Assembly: GCF_014205275.1 (NCBI RefSeq) | Contig: NZ_JACHND010000001.1 | Coordinates: forward strand, 3,038,001 to 3,102,000 | Length of the DNA: 64,000 bases | Direction of reading: 5' to 3' | Source: Sphaerisporangium siamense | Lineage (GTDB): Bacteria; Actinomycetota; Actinomycetes; Streptosporangiales; Streptosporangiaceae | In this document: piece by piece, positions 55,223 to 64,000 of the stretch | Position numbering within the stretch: the stretch's first letter is position 1 | Layout of the letters: each line of letters opens with the position of its first letter | The notes under the pieces: generated by a model | Databases searched by the model: none | What the model was told of the DNA's origin: nothing | Seen by the model: the letters and a program-made list of their open reading frames with translations, nothing else | Translations under genes and position numbers: made by a program

Positions 55223-56452
55223 ATGACGGTGACGGGCAGGCCCGCGCATCGGCCGCCGGCGCGGGCGTACGCGCTGTTCGCGGGCGCCGACGCGATCAGC
55301 CAGGTCGGGACACAGGTCGGCGTGGTCGCGCTGCCCCTGGCGGCCGTCCTCCTGCTCCACGCCGGGCCGATGCAGGTCGGGCTGCTGGCCACGGCGCAGA
55401 TGCTCGCCTTCCTGGTGATCGGGCTGCCCGCCGGCGTGTGGGTGGACAGGCTCCCGCGCAGGCGCGTGCTCGTCGTCGCCGACCTCGTGCGGGCCGCCGT
55501 CCTGGTGAGCGTTCCCGTGGCCGCCGCGGCCGGGGTGCTCGGCATGCCCCAGCTCTACGCGGTCGCGCTGGTGGGCGGAGTCTGCACGGTCTTCTTCGAC
55601 GTCGCGCACATGAGCTACCTGCCGTCCATCGTCGCCAGGGACGCGCTGGCCCGCGCCAACGGCACGATCGAGACGATCAGGTCGGCCGCGGCGCTCGCCG
55701 GGCCGGGCGCGGGCGGCTGGCTGGTCCAGGTGGTCACCGCCCCGGTGGCGCTGCTCGCCGACGCGATCAGCTTCGCCCTGTCGGCCGCGCTGCTGGGCGG
55801 CATCCCGGTCCGCGGCGAGCCGCCTGTCAGGACGGAACGCGCCGGGCTGCGCCGGGAACTGGCCGAGGGCGTCCGCTACGTCGCGGGACACCCGGTGCTG
55901 CGGGTGGTGGCGATGGTCGGGGCGCTCGCCATGCTGAGCAACGGCATCTGGGCGGCGTCGCAGACGCTGTACCTGATCGACGTGCTGGGGCTCGGCCCCG
56001 GCGCCTACGGCCTGGTGGTGGCCGCGGGTGCCGTTGGAGGCGTCGTGGGCGGCCTGACGGCGCCCCGTGCCACGGCGCGCTGGGGCACCGGCAGGACGAT
56101 GTGGGGTTCGGCGGCCGTGGCGCTGCTGGTGGCGCCGATCGCGCCGCTCGCCTCCCCGGGGTGGCAGGTCGCGCTGTTCCCGCTCGGCCTCGCGCTCGGC
56201 GGGCTGGCCGGAGGGGTGTTCAACGTCGCGCAGCTCACCTACCGCCAGTCGACCTGCCCCGAGCACCTGCTGGGCCGCATGAACGCCGGCATGCGCTTCC
56301 TCATGTGGAGCGCCATGCCGTTCGGGGGCCTCGCGGGCGGGTTCGTGGGGGAGAGGTACGGCGTCGTGACGGCGCTGTGGGCCGCGGCGCTGACGACCGG
56401 CCTGGCGCACCTTCCGGTGCTGCTCGCCCGCCGCCGCGTGCTGTCCCTGTGA
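55223..56452 (+). CDS. MFS transporter (macrolide-efflux/EntS-like)
   Basis: 409-residue, 12-helix exporter-type permease. Family features: FAGADAISQVGTQVGVVALPL in helix 1, AGVWVDRLPRRRVLVVADLVRA as the loop 2-3 motif, and SYLPSIVARDALARANGTIETIRSAA, typical of the MFS_3/EntS group that exports drugs or siderophores. ATG 55223 is preferred to GTG 55193. Ends 10 bp from the convergent tetR gene. Substrate unknown. Confidence 0.88.
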   Translation: MTVTGRPAHRPPARAYALFAGADAISQVGTQVGVVALPLAAVLLLHAGPMQVGLLATAQMLAFLVIGLPAGVWVDRLPRRRVLVVADLVRAAVLVSVPVAAAAGVLGMPQLYAVALVGGVCTVFFDVAHMSYLPSIVARDALARANGTIETIRSAAALAGPGAGGWLVQVVTAPVALLADAISFALSAALLGGIPVRGEPPVRTERAGLRRELAEGVRYVAGHPVLRVVAMVGALAMLSNGIWAASQTLYLIDVLGLGPGAYGLVVAAGAVGGVVGGLTAPRATARWGTGRTMWGSAAVALLVAPIAPLASPGWQVALFPLGLALGGLAGGVFNVAQLTYRQSTCPEHLLGRMNAGMRFLMWSAMPFGGLAGGFVGERYGVVTALWAAALTTGLAHLPVLLARRRVLSL

Positions 56453-56462
56453 GCGGGGCGGG

Positions 56463-57206
56463 TCAGGAGGCGTCGCGCTCCGCGTAGGAGGCGAGGCCCC
56501 GGAGGATGATGTCCAGGCCGAGGTCGAAGCGGGTGTCGTTGTCCTCGGTGAACATCTGGTTCCCGATCGCGCTCAGGTGCGGGAAACGGTCGGGGGGCAG
56601 GGCGTCGAAGTAGGCGGTGAGCGTCTCGCGCAGTTCCTCCCAGGACCGCACCTCGGAGCCGCGGCGGCGCTCCTCCCACATGGTCTCGGAGTAGGCGAAG
56701 CCGTCGATGAAGGTGGACAGCATGTCCCCGGCCGCGGCCGCGACCTGGACGGGCAGCCCGGCGGTGCGGAACAGGGCGACCAGGGCCTCGACGGCGGGGA
56801 GCATCTCGGGGCCGAACGGCAGGCTCGACATGGAGATCTTGGCCATGTCGCGATGGGCGAGCAGGCGGGTGCGAGCCTCGCGGGCGTACTCCTTGACCTG
56901 CTCCTGCCACCGCTCGGGGTCGGGCTCGGGCAGGTGGAGCCCCTCGAACAGCCGCAGGTACATCTGCTGGAGCAGGTCTTCCTTGCCCTTGACGTGCGCG
57001 TAGAGCGCGGAGACCGCCACGCCGAGCTCGCCGGCCACCTGGCGCATGCTCAGACGGTCGTACCCCTCGCGGTCGAGCACGACGAACGCGGCGTCGATGA
57101 TGCGCTGTCGCGTGAGCGGGACCCGGGGAGGGGCGGCCCGCTTGCGCGGCGCCCGATCCCAGGGGAAGGCCGGCATCGCCTCGTCGTCACGCTCTGACTC
57201 GACCAT
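56463..57206 (-). CDS. TetR-family transcriptional regulator
   Basis: 247-residue repressor with an extended basic N-terminus, then the TetR helix-turn-helix (LTRQRIIDAAFVVLDREGYDRLSMRQVAGELGVAVSALYAHVKGKEDLLQQM, about 33-83) and a TetR C-terminal ligand domain. It follows AAGGGGG at good spacing. Divergent from an efflux pump with a 239-bp A+T-rich spacer that carries five GAAC-type dyads, so it very likely represses both genes and responds to a pump substrate. Confidence 0.93.
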   Translation of the reverse strand: MVESERDDEAMPAFPWDRAPRKRAAPPRVPLTRQRIIDAAFVVLDREGYDRLSMRQVAGELGVAVSALYAHVKGKEDLLQQMYLRLFEGLHLPEPDPERWQEQVKEYAREARTRLLAHRDMAKISMSSLPFGPEMLPAVEALVALFRTAGLPVQVAAAAGDMLSTFIDGFAYSETMWEERRRGSEVRSWEELRETLTAYFDALPPDRFPHLSAIGNQMFTEDNDTRFDLGLDIILRGLASYAERDAS

Positions 57207-57261
57207 GCCTGACCCCCTTAGAGCTCGTCCACGTGGGTTTTCAAAAGTCTAACCGTCGCTA

Positions 57262-57405
57262 GAACACCGCTCGCCCGGCTAGAACAGTGCTCAAGTACGA
57301 GATATATCTTGTCTGCCGACGAGATGCGATATAACGTGAACAATGCACTTGGCAACGAACGGCGTTCAGTGATAGAACGCTGATCGCTATCTCTGAACAC
57401 TGTTC
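57262..57405. promoter_or_regulatory. array of GAACN3GYTC operators between tetR and efflux gene
   Basis: GAACACCGCTC (57262), GAACAGTGCTC (57282), GAACGGCGTTC (57357), GAACGCTGATC (57375, right half degenerate) and GAACACTGTTC (57395). Pairs at 57262/57282 and 57375/57395 are each exactly 20 bp apart. The palindrome AGATATATCT (57300) lies between the groups. Probably TetR binding sites near each gene. Confidence 0.68.
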
Positions 57406-57445
57406 TCGCGTTCGTGACGGCGGACGCTCGGCCATGGGAGCCGGA

Positions 57446-59155
57446 ATGACATCGACCGACACCTCAGTGCATGCCTCACCCACGGAGGCGACCCCCTACC
57501 GATGGCGGTGGGCGGCGCTCTTCGTGATCCTCGCCGCCGAGGTCATGGACCTCCTCGACGCCATGGTGACCAACATCGCCTCCCCGGCGATCCGCGCCGA
57601 ACTGGGCGGCAGCGCCGCCGTGATCCAGTGGCTCGGCGCCGCCTACACCTTGGCCATGGCGGTCGGTCTGCTCACCGGAGGCCGCCTCGGCGACATCTTC
57701 GGCCGCAAGAGGATGTTCCTGATCGGCGCCGTCGGCTTCACCGTCGGCTCGTTGCTGTGCGGCCTCGCGCAGGGCCCCGAGACGTTGGTCGCCGCGCGCG
57801 TCGTGCAGGGCCTGTTCGGCGCCGTGATGATCCCGCAGGGCCTCGGAATGATCAAAGAGATGTTCGCGCCCAAGGAGGTGCAGCAGGCGTTCGGCCTGTT
57901 CGGGCCGATCATGGGTTTGTCCACGGTCGCGGGGCCCATCCTGGCCGGCTGGCTGGTCGACGCCGACTTCTTCGGCACCGGCTGGCGCATGATCTTCCTG
58001 ATCAACCTGCCGCTGGGCCTGGCCGCGGTCCTGGCCGGCATGCGCTTCCTGCCCGAGTCCCGCTCGCCGCACCCGCTCAAGCTCGACTTCCCCGGCGTCT
58101 TCCTGGCCTCGCTGGCCGGCATCCTGATCATCTACCCGCTGGTCCAGGGCCGTGAGCACGACTGGCCCGCCTGGTCGTTCGTCATGATCGGCGGCGCCGT
58201 GGTGGTCTTCGCGCTGTTCGGCTGGTTCCAGAGCCGCAAGAGCAGGAACGGCGGCGACCCGCTGGTCGTGCCGAGCCTGTTCCGCAAGCGGGCCTTCACC
58301 GGCGGCCTGGTCACCGGCCTCGTCTTCTTCTCCGGCATGGTCGGGTTCTCGCTGGTCTTCAACCTGTACGTGCAGATCGGGCTCGGCTACTCGACGCTGA
58401 AGGCGGGCCTGTCGATGATGCCGTGGTCGATCGGCCTGGTCATCGGCTTCATCCTCGCCCAGCCCCTGCAGAAGTACGGCCGCAAGCTCCTGCACGGCGG
58501 CACGCTGCTCATGGGCCTCGGTGTGATCGCCATCATCCTCACGCTGAACATCGCCGGCGTGGGCGTGACCCCCTGGCAGCTCACCCCCGCGCTGCTCGTG
58601 ACCGGCGCCGGCATGGGCCTGCTCATGGCCCCGTTCTTCGACATCGTGCTCGCCGGCGTCGAGCCGCACGAGACCGGCTCCGCCTCCGGTTCGCTGACGG
58701 CCGTCCAGCAGCTCGGCAGCGCCTTCGGCGTCGCCCTGCTCGGCACCCTGTTCTTCGGCATGCTCGGCACGAACGTGGCCGCCGCGAGCGACGACGTCAC
58801 GCCCCGCCTGCGCGCCGACCTCGCCGCCGTCCAGGTGACCGGCCCCGCGCAGGACCGCCTCGTCGAGGGGCTGCGCGCCTGCGGCCACGACCGCGCGGTC
58901 GCCAAGGACCAGGCCGAGGCGCCCGCGTCCTGCGTCCGCCTGGAGGCCGACGCCCGCGCCGCCGTCACCTCGCCGCAGGCCGGCCAGGCCGTGCAGAAGG
59001 CCCTGGCCACGGCCGGGACCACGGCCGCCAAGGAGGGCTTCAGCCAGGCCATGAAGTCGATCCTGTGGGTGGTCGACGGCATGCTGCTGCTGACCTTCCT
59101 CGTCGCGTTTCTGCTGCCCAAGCACGCGCGCGAGGGGGACGCCACCGGTCACTGA
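57446..59155 (+). CDS. DHA2-family (EmrB/QacA type) multidrug MFS efflux pump
   Basis: 569-residue, 14-helix drug:H+ antiporter. Signature motifs: LLDAMVTNIASPAIRAELG in helix 1, GGRLGDIFGRKRMFLIGA in loop 2-3, RVVQGLFGAVMIPQGLGMI, and motif C FGPIMGLSTVAGPILAGWLVD. A long extracellular loop between the last two helices (about 445-530) contains two Cys. ATG 57446 is chosen over 57434 because GGGAG lies 6 nt upstream. Controlled by the divergent TetR. Shares a terminator with cofC. Confidence 0.93.
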   Translation: MTSTDTSVHASPTEATPYRWRWAALFVILAAEVMDLLDAMVTNIASPAIRAELGGSAAVIQWLGAAYTLAMAVGLLTGGRLGDIFGRKRMFLIGAVGFTVGSLLCGLAQGPETLVAARVVQGLFGAVMIPQGLGMIKEMFAPKEVQQAFGLFGPIMGLSTVAGPILAGWLVDADFFGTGWRMIFLINLPLGLAAVLAGMRFLPESRSPHPLKLDFPGVFLASLAGILIIYPLVQGREHDWPAWSFVMIGGAVVVFALFGWFQSRKSRNGGDPLVVPSLFRKRAFTGGLVTGLVFFSGMVGFSLVFNLYVQIGLGYSTLKAGLSMMPWSIGLVIGFILAQPLQKYGRKLLHGGTLLMGLGVIAIILTLNIAGVGVTPWQLTPALLVTGAGMGLLMAPFFDIVLAGVEPHETGSASGSLTAVQQLGSAFGVALLGTLFFGMLGTNVAAASDDVTPRLRADLAAVQVTGPAQDRLVEGLRACGHDRAVAKDQAEAPASCVRLEADARAAVTSPQAGQAVQKALATAGTTAAKEGFSQAMKSILWVVDGMLLLTFLVAFLLPKHAREGDATGH

Positions 59156-59171
59156 CCCCGGCGGCGCGCGT

Positions 59172-59861
59172 TCACGAGAGGGTCCTCCACGTGGAGGACC
59201 CTCTTATCGTCCTCACCACCTCGGCGGTGTGCCGGCCCACGCCGAGGAGCAGGGCCTCCTCCAGGTCGGCGGGGGTGTCCACGTCCCTGCGCACCGACGG
59301 GATGCCGTCCGGCGTCAGCTCCTTGGCCCCGCCGCCGAGGTGCCTGGCCCGCGACTCGCCGCCGAAGCGCGGCTGGAACGGCACGCCGGGCCGCACGCCG
59401 TAGAACGTCGTGCCCACCTCGACGGCGTCGGGCACGAACGCCTGGTCGAACTCGGCGGCGTGCGCCAGCACCACCCCCAGCTCCGCCGGCCGCAGCGCCG
59501 GCAGGTCCGCCTGCAGCGCCCCCACCGGCCCGCCGGGGGCCAGCCGCACGGCCTCGGCGCCCCCCGCGCGCAGCGCGGCGTTGAGCCCGGCCTCCGGGTC
59601 GGGCACCACGTGCGCGCCGATCGCGGCCAGCGCCTTCGCGGGCACCGGATCACCCGTCACGACGATCACGCGGGCGACGTCGCGGCAGGCCAGCGCGGCC
59701 GAGACCGTGTCGCTGGCGATGGCCACGGCGAGCGCGGCGCGGTGCGGCCCCGCGGCGGCGGCCAGGCGGGTCTTGGCCGCGATCAGCGTCTTCACCGGCA
59801 CGACAAGGGTCCAGTGAAGTTGCCGGTCCCGCGCGCTGTGCTCACCATGTGGCGTACGCAT
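59172..59861 (-). CDS. cofC: 2-phospho-lactate/phosphoenolpyruvate guanylyltransferase (F420 biosynthesis)
   Basis: 229-residue CofC/FbiD-family nucleotidyltransferase that activates 2-phospholactate or, in mycobacteria, phosphoenolpyruvate with GTP for coenzyme F420. Motifs: LVVPVKTLIAAKTRLA at the GTP site, VVPDPEAGLNAALRAG, GALQADLPALRPAEL with metal-binding Asp, and RRDVDTPADLEEALLLGVG. ATG 59861 precedes the conserved start by 16 residues; a later start is possible. Its last ten codons are inside a 12-bp hairpin shared with the pump gene. Divergent from plsC. Confidence 0.88.
   Translation of the reverse strand: MRTPHGEHSARDRQLHWTLVVPVKTLIAAKTRLAAAAGPHRAALAVAIASDTVSAALACRDVARVIVVTGDPVPAKALAAIGAHVVPDPEAGLNAALRAGGAEAVRLAPGGPVGALQADLPALRPAELGVVLAHAAEFDQAFVPDAVEVGTTFYGVRPGVPFQPRFGGESRARHLGGGAKELTPDGIPSVRRDVDTPADLEEALLLGVGRHTAEVVRTIRGSSTWRTLS
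59177..59204. terminator. terminator embedded in the 3' end of cofC
   Basis: Perfect 12-bp stem AGAGGGTCCTCC/GGAGGACCCTCT with loop ACGT. It follows the pump stop (59155) by 21 bp and encodes the last cofC residues (RGSSTWRTL) on the other strand. Confidence 0.78.
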
Positions 59862-59939
59862 AGCCTTAGCATCCCGCCTCGACATCTCGTGGAGCCAACC
59901 GGGAGACTGATGGCGCACAGGCATGACTGGAGGAGTCAA

Positions 59940-60659
59940 TTGAGCCGCCCCGGACGCCCGCCCATCTTCTGGGAAGCCCTCGTCACGGTGATCGTCAAGT
60001 TCGTGCTGATCGTCTTCACGAAGCGGGACTGGCGGGGCCGCGCCAACGTGCCGCGCACCGGCGGTGTGATCATCGCGACCAACCATCTGTCCTGGACCGA
60101 CCCTCTCCTGCTCTCGCACTTCACCTACAACAACGGCCGCTGGCCGGTCTTCCTGGCCAAGTCCGGCGTGTTCAACATCCCGGTCGTCGGCTCGATCATC
60201 CGCAAGTGCAGGCAGATCCCGGTGCTGCGCGGCAGCACCGACGCGGCGCGCTCCCTGAAGTACGCCGAGGAGGCCCTCAAGGACGGCTCCTGTGTGATCT
60301 TCTACGGCGAGGGCACGATCACCCGCGACCCGGACCTGTGGCCGATGGCGTTCAAGACCGGTGTGGCGCGCCTGGCGCTGGCCACGGGCGTGCCCGTCAT
60401 CCCCGTCGCGCACTGGGGCGCGCAGGACATCCTGCGGTACGGCAGCAAGAGGCCCCGCCTGTTCCCCCGCAAGACCTTCCACGTCCTGGCGGGTCCTCCG
60501 GTGGACCTGTCCAAGTACGCGGGCCTGCCGATGCGCGGCCAGGTGCTGAAGGACGCCACCGCGGACATCATGGCCGAGGTCGTCGCGCTGCTGTCGGAGC
60601 TGCGCGGCGAGAAGGCCCCCGACACCCCCTTCGACGAGGCCGAGAGCCGCGCCGGGTGA
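59940..60659 (+). CDS. plsC: 1-acyl-sn-glycerol-3-phosphate acyltransferase
   Basis: 239-residue membrane-associated PlsC acyltransferase making phosphatidic acid. The catalytic HX4D is NHLSWTDP, the glycerol-phosphate motif is FYGEGTITRD, and GVPVIPVAHWGAQDIL follows. One N-terminal hydrophobic helix (FWEALVTVIVKFVLIVF). TTG 59940 is chosen: GGAGGAG lies at ideal distance and the product starts SRPGRPPIFWEA. ATG 59910, with GGGAG before it, is a possible longer start. 43 bp before gpsA; together they link to phospholipid synthesis. Confidence 0.93.
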   Translation: MSRPGRPPIFWEALVTVIVKFVLIVFTKRDWRGRANVPRTGGVIIATNHLSWTDPLLLSHFTYNNGRWPVFLAKSGVFNIPVVGSIIRKCRQIPVLRGSTDAARSLKYAEEALKDGSCVIFYGEGTITRDPDLWPMAFKTGVARLALATGVPVIPVAHWGAQDILRYGSKRPRLFPRKTFHVLAGPPVDLSKYAGLPMRGQVLKDATADIMAEVVALLSELRGEKAPDTPFDEAESRAG

Positions 60660-60702
60660 TGGCCGCCACCGACCACCGTCACCGTGAGCGTACGGTGAGT
60701 AG

Positions 60703-61710
60703 ATGACCAAGGCCGTCGTTTTCGGAACCGGTTCGTGGGGCACGACCTTCGCGATGATCCTCGCGGAGGCCGGAACCTCCACGACGCTCTGGGGACGGCG
60801 CGCCGAGGTGGTCGAGGCCATCACGCGCGGGCACGAGAACCCCGAGTACCTGCCCGGGATCACGCTGCCCCCGTCGCTGCGCGCCACCACCGACGCCGCC
60901 GAGGCCATGGAGGGCGCCGACTTCGTCGTGCTCGCCGTCCCCTCGCAGACCCTGCGCGGCAACCTCGCCGTCTGGCGTCCCCACATCCCCGGCCACGCCG
61001 TGCTCGTCAGCCTGATGAAGGGCATCGAGATGCGCACGTCCAAGCGCATGAGCGAGGTGATCCGCGAGGTCGCGGAGGTCCCGGCCGAGCGGGTCGCGGT
61101 GGTGTCCGGGCCCAACCTGGTCGGCGAGCTGGTGCGCCGCGAGCCGGCCGCGACCGTCGTCGCCGCCGCGGACGACCAGGTGGCCGAGCGCCTCCAGGAG
61201 GCCTGCCACCTGCCGTGGTTCCGCGCCTACACCAACACCGACGTCGTCGGGGTCGAGCTCGGCGGCGCCGTCAAGAACGTGATCGCCCTGGCGGTGGGCG
61301 TGGCGGCGGGCATGGGGCTCGGCGACAACGTCAGGGCCACGCTGATGACCCGCGGCCTCGCCGAGATCGCGCGGCTCGGCGCGGCGCTCGGCGCCGACCC
61401 GCACACCTTCGCGGGGCTGGCGGGCATGGGTGATCTGGTGGCCACATGCACGTCCCCATTGTCGAGAAACCGCACCTTCGGGGAGAATCTGGGCCGTGGC
61501 ATGACCCTCGCCGAGACCATCGCCGCCACCCGGCAGACGACGGAGGGGGTCAAGTCCTGTGAGTCGGTTCTCGATCTGGCACGGAAGCACGACGTCGAGA
61601 TGCCCATCACGGAGGTGGTGGTCGGCGTCGTCCACGACGGAATGACCCCCAGCGAGGCCGCGATGCTGCTCATGTCGCGGACTCCCAAGCCGGAACGGTA
61701 CGGCGTGTGA
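60703..61710 (+). CDS. gpsA: glycerol-3-phosphate dehydrogenase [NAD(P)+]
   Basis: 335-residue enzyme making sn-glycerol 3-phosphate, the acceptor used upstream of PlsC. Rossmann motif [33 protein letters not shown], the catalytic Lys in [25 protein letters not shown], and [26 protein letters not shown] ends 6 nt before ATG 60703, so the start may be leaderless. Overlaps the PLP-enzyme gene by 4 bp. Confidence 0.97.
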   Translation: MTKAVVFGTGSWGTTFAMILAEAGTSTTLWGRRAEVVEAITRGHENPEYLPGITLPPSLRATTDAAEAMEGADFVVLAVPSQTLRGNLAVWRPHIPGHAVLVSLMKGIEMRTSKRMSEVIREVAEVPAERVAVVSGPNLVGELVRREPAATVVAAADDQVAERLQEACHLPWFRAYTNTDVVGVELGGAVKNVIALAVGVAAGMGLGDNVRATLMTRGLAEIARLGAALGADPHTFAGLAGMGDLVATCTSPLSRNRTFGENLGRGMTLAETIAATRQTTEGVKSCESVLDLARKHDVEMPITEVVVGVVHDGMTPSEAAMLLMSRTPKPERYGV

Positions 61711-62960
61711 CTTCTTCTCGACGCATGCGCAGGAGGATCGGAGAGAACTCCCGCGCGGCCCACCTCCCCCCCGCACCCGCTCCCCGCCAGCTCCCGATCG
61801 GCCTGCCCGTGTGGCGCAGCGCCTCGTGGAGCTTCGAGAACTCGGCCCAGTACGCCGACGTGCTGGGCGAGCGCGCGCCCGGCTTCGCCTACAGCAGGAT
61901 CGACAACCCCACGGTGGCGGCGTTCGCCTCGGGCGTCGCCACGCTGGAGGGCGCGGCGGCCCCCGAGGAGGTCTCCGGCCAGGCGTTCGCCTCCGGCATG
62001 GCGGCGGTGACCGCCGTCCTGCTGGCCTTCCTGCGCTCCGGCACCCACGTCGTCGCCCCCGCCCCGGTGTACGGCGGCACGTACGCGCTGCTCACGGGCA
62101 CGCTGGCCCGCTTCGGCGTCTCGGCCGACTTCGTGGACTACTCCGACCTGCGCCGGGTGCGCGACGCCGTGCGCCCCTCGACCAGGATCATCTACGCGGA
62201 GACCCTCGCCGACCCCACGATGGCCGTCGCCGACATCCGCGGGCTGTACCGCATCGCCAGGGACGCGGGCGCGCTGCTCGTGGTGGACTCCACGCTCGCC
62301 ACGCCCGTGGTGTGCCGCCCGCTGGAGCACGGCGCCGACCTGGTCGTCCACTCCGCGACCAAGCTCCTCGGCGGGCACGACGACTGCACCGGCGGCGCCG
62401 TGGTCGGCCGTCGCGAGCTCATCGCCCAGGTGCGTGAGGTCCGCATCGACACCGGGTCCGCGCTCGCGCCGGACGAGGCGTTCCTGCTGCGCCGCAGCCT
62501 GGAGACCCTGCCGCTGCGCGTGCGCCGCATGTGCGCGACCGCCATGGTCTTCGCCGCCGCCGTCGCCAAGCACCCGGCCGTCCGCCGCGTCGACTACCCC
62601 GGCCTGCCCGCCCACCCCGGCCACCAGCTCGCGCGCCAGCTCTTCGACGCCGGCCCCGAGGGCACCCGGTTCGGCGCGTCGCTGACCGTCACCCCGCACG
62701 GCGGCTACGAGGCGGGCGTGATGCTCGCCGACACGCTGCGCATCGCCCGCATCGCGCCCTCCGTCGGCGGCACGCAGACCAAGGTCGCCCACGTCGCCTC
62801 CACCACCCGCGGCCGGCCGGACGAGACGCGGCGGACGGCCGCGGCCGTCGACGCGGGCGCGGTGCGTTTCTCCATCGGCCTGGAGGACGCGGAAGACCTG
62901 ATCGCGGACGTCACGGACGCCCTGGACGCGCTGCGATCGAACACCACGACACGTACCTGA
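61707..62960 (+). CDS. Cys/Met-metabolism PLP-dependent enzyme (cystathionine gamma-lyase/synthase-like)
   Basis: 417-residue fold-type-I PLP enzyme of the trans-sulfuration family. PLP stacking region [19 protein letters not shown] and VYGGTYALL, Asp in [20 protein letters not shown], and PLP lysine in [16 protein letters not shown]. Could be cystathionine gamma-lyase, methionine gamma-lyase or a synthase; the sequence does not decide. The first 35 residues are Arg/Pro-rich. GTG 61707 overlaps gpsA, so it sits in the plsC-gpsA-ddl transcription unit, an unexpected neighbour for sulfur metabolism. Confidence 0.87.
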   Translation: MTSSRRMRRRIGENSRAAHLPPAPAPRQLPIGLPVWRSASWSFENSAQYADVLGERAPGFAYSRIDNPTVAAFASGVATLEGAAAPEEVSGQAFASGMAAVTAVLLAFLRSGTHVVAPAPVYGGTYALLTGTLARFGVSADFVDYSDLRRVRDAVRPSTRIIYAETLADPTMAVADIRGLYRIARDAGALLVVDSTLATPVVCRPLEHGADLVVHSATKLLGGHDDCTGGAVVGRRELIAQVREVRIDTGSALAPDEAFLLRRSLETLPLRVRRMCATAMVFAAAVAKHPAVRRVDYPGLPAHPGHQLARQLFDAGPEGTRFGASLTVTPHGGYEAGVMLADTLRIARIAPSVGGTQTKVAHVASTTRGRPDETRRTAAAVDAGAVRFSIGLEDAEDLIADVTDALDALRSNTTTRT

Positions 62961-63000
62961 CAAGCGGTGACGACCAGGGCGCACGGTAGATTCGGAAATC

Positions 63001-64000
63001 ATGAACGACCAGCATGAATCCCGGCCCCGCGTGCGCGTGGCGGTCGTCTTCGGAGGCCGCAACTCCGAGCACGCGGTGTCCCTCATGGGCGCGGGCAGCG
63101 TGCTCGGCGCCATCGACCGGTCGAAATACGAGGTCGTGCCCATCGGCATCGCCCCCGACGGCCGGTGGGTGCTCGCCTCCGACGACCAGAGGTTCGAGAT
63201 CGAGGGCGGCGAACTGCCCTCGGTGGACGGCGGCGGCACCGCGCTCGCCCTCCCCTCCGGCGGCGGCCCGCTCGTCACGCTGGACTCCGGGCGCATCCCC
63301 GGCACGCTCGGCACGGTGGACGTCGTCTTCCCCATGCTGCACGGCGCCTACGGTGAGGACGGCACCATCCAGGGCCTGCTGGAGATGGCGGGCGTGCGCT
63401 ACGTCGGCTCCGGGGTGCTGGCCAGCGCGGTCGGCATGGACAAGGCGTACATGAAGGCGCTGCTGGCCGGCGCCGGCCTGCCCGTGGGCCCCTACGTCGT
63501 GGTGCGCGACCGCGACTGGCGCCTGGACCGGGACCGGGTGCTGAAGGACGTCGAGGCCCTGGGCTGGCCCGTCTTCGTCAAGCCGTCCCGGGCGGGCTCC
63601 AGCCAGGGCATCACGCGCGTGGAGCACTACGGCGAGCTGGAGGCCGCGGTCGAGCACGCCCGCACGCACGACCCGAAGGTGCTGGTGGAGGCGGCCATCG
63701 ACGGCCGCGAGATCGAGTGCGCCGTGCTGGAGTCGCCGGGCGACGAGCCGCCGGCCGCCAGCCGGCCCGGAGAGGTGCTGGTCGCCGAGAACCACGAGTT
63801 CTTCGACTTCTCGGCCAAGTACATCGGGTCGGACATGTCCCTCGCCGTCCCCGCCGACATCCCCGCCGAGGCCGCCGAGGACCTGCGGGGCATGGCCGTG
63901 CGGGCGTTCGAGGCACTCGGCTGCGAGGGGCTGGCCCGGGTGGACTTCTTCTACACGTCCGACGGCGCGCTGATCGTCAACGAGATCAACACGATGCCCG
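63001..64000 (+). CDS. ddl: D-alanine--D-alanine ligase, 5' part
   Basis: ATP-grasp ligase making D-Ala-D-Ala for peptidoglycan. 333 codons present; the 3' end runs off the window. Seen: VAVVFGGRNSEHAVSLMGAGSVL, FPMLHGAYGEDGTIQGLLEMAGVRYVGSG, the ATP-binding VFVKPSRAGSSQGITRV, VEAAIDGREIECAVL, AKYIGSDM and the metal-binding EINTMP at the edge. The Tyr/Phe position that separates vancomycin-resistant ligases reads KYIG (Tyr), consistent with normal D-Ala-D-Ala. TAGATT ends 8 nt before ATG 63001, so it is probably leaderless. Confidence 0.96.
   Translation, partial: MNDQHESRPRVRVAVVFGGRNSEHAVSLMGAGSVLGAIDRSKYEVVPIGIAPDGRWVLASDDQRFEIEGGELPSVDGGGTALALPSGGGPLVTLDSGRIPGTLGTVDVVFPMLHGAYGEDGTIQGLLEMAGVRYVGSGVLASAVGMDKAYMKALLAGAGLPVGPYVVVRDRDWRLDRDRVLKDVEALGWPVFVKPSRAGSSQGITRVEHYGELEAAVEHARTHDPKVLVEAAIDGREIECAVLESPGDEPPAASRPGEVLVAENHEFFDFSAKYIGSDMSLAVPADIPAEAAEDLRGMAVRAFEALGCEGLARVDFFYTSDGALIVNEINTMP

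Overview
The window is about 70% G+C, with actinomycete codon usage, rare TTA codons, many apparently leaderless start codons, F420 biosynthesis (CofC), a DUF1707-FHA protein and a MhuD-type heme monooxygenase. This points to a filamentous or spore-forming actinobacterium. Streptosporangiales/Thermomonosporaceae-like is my best guess, from gene order and protein style only. It looks like ordinary chromosome: no insertion sequence, phage, CRISPR array or rRNA was seen. Translation, amino-acid and envelope genes are interleaved with accessory regulators and transporters.

Layout: 1-7.3 kb, 3' end of ligA, a membrane GGDEF-EAL protein, gatCAB. 7.5-15 kb, a VanW-type envelope protein, a lipoprotein sugar dehydrogenase, a 2-hydroxyacid dehydrogenase and a second (PAS) GGDEF-EAL protein. 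15-18.6 kb, the ilvBNC operon behind a leader-peptide attenuator. 18.7-29 kb, a PBP4-type carboxypeptidase, a secreted beta-trefoil protein, an FHA protein, a PadR/ABC exporter operon, a sugar-type MFS permease, a GNAT enzyme and an SseB-like protein. 29.2-38 kb, serA, a second branched-chain leader peptide with an orphan 40-codon gene, two ROK genes, leuB, ilvE, and cimA behind a third leader-peptide attenuator. 38-46.4 kb, a yybP-ykoY-type Mn2+ riboswitch with terC, a heparinase-like protein, a WYL regulator, an AlkZ-like protein, a MhuD-like protein, an FAH-family hydrolase and gltX. 46.5-51.2 kb, an M3 peptidase, tRNA-Gln, two tRNA-Glu and a very acidic unknown protein. 51.3-55.2 kb, an NdgR-type IclR regulator divergent from leuCD, a small ORF, HU and a small OB-fold protein. 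55.2-64 kb, an MFS exporter, a TetR/MFS efflux pair, cofC, plsC, gpsA, a PLP enzyme and the start of ddl.

The central theme is branched-chain amino acid (BCAA) synthesis: ilvB, ilvN, ilvC, leuB, ilvE, cimA, leuC, leuD. Two layers of control can be read in the DNA. First, there are three Ile/Leu/Val-rich leader peptides followed by RNA hairpins, before ilvB, before cimA, and one with no biosynthetic gene behind it. Second, a 16-bp motif close to GTCTCANNATNTRRGA lies upstream of all three leaders and twice in the IclR-leuC intergenic region. I infer that the IclR regulator at 51.3-52.0 kb acts on all of these sites.

The strongest candidate for something undescribed is the locus at 30.9-31.3 kb: operator, promoter, leader peptide with five consecutive BCAA codons, stacked hairpins, and only a 40-residue acidic, His-rich protein downstream. 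Other notable points are a fully readable Mn2+ switch before terC, TTA codons in three regulatory or surface genes, a MhuD-like enzyme with a His/Gly-rich insertion, and a five-site operator array between tetR and an efflux pump.
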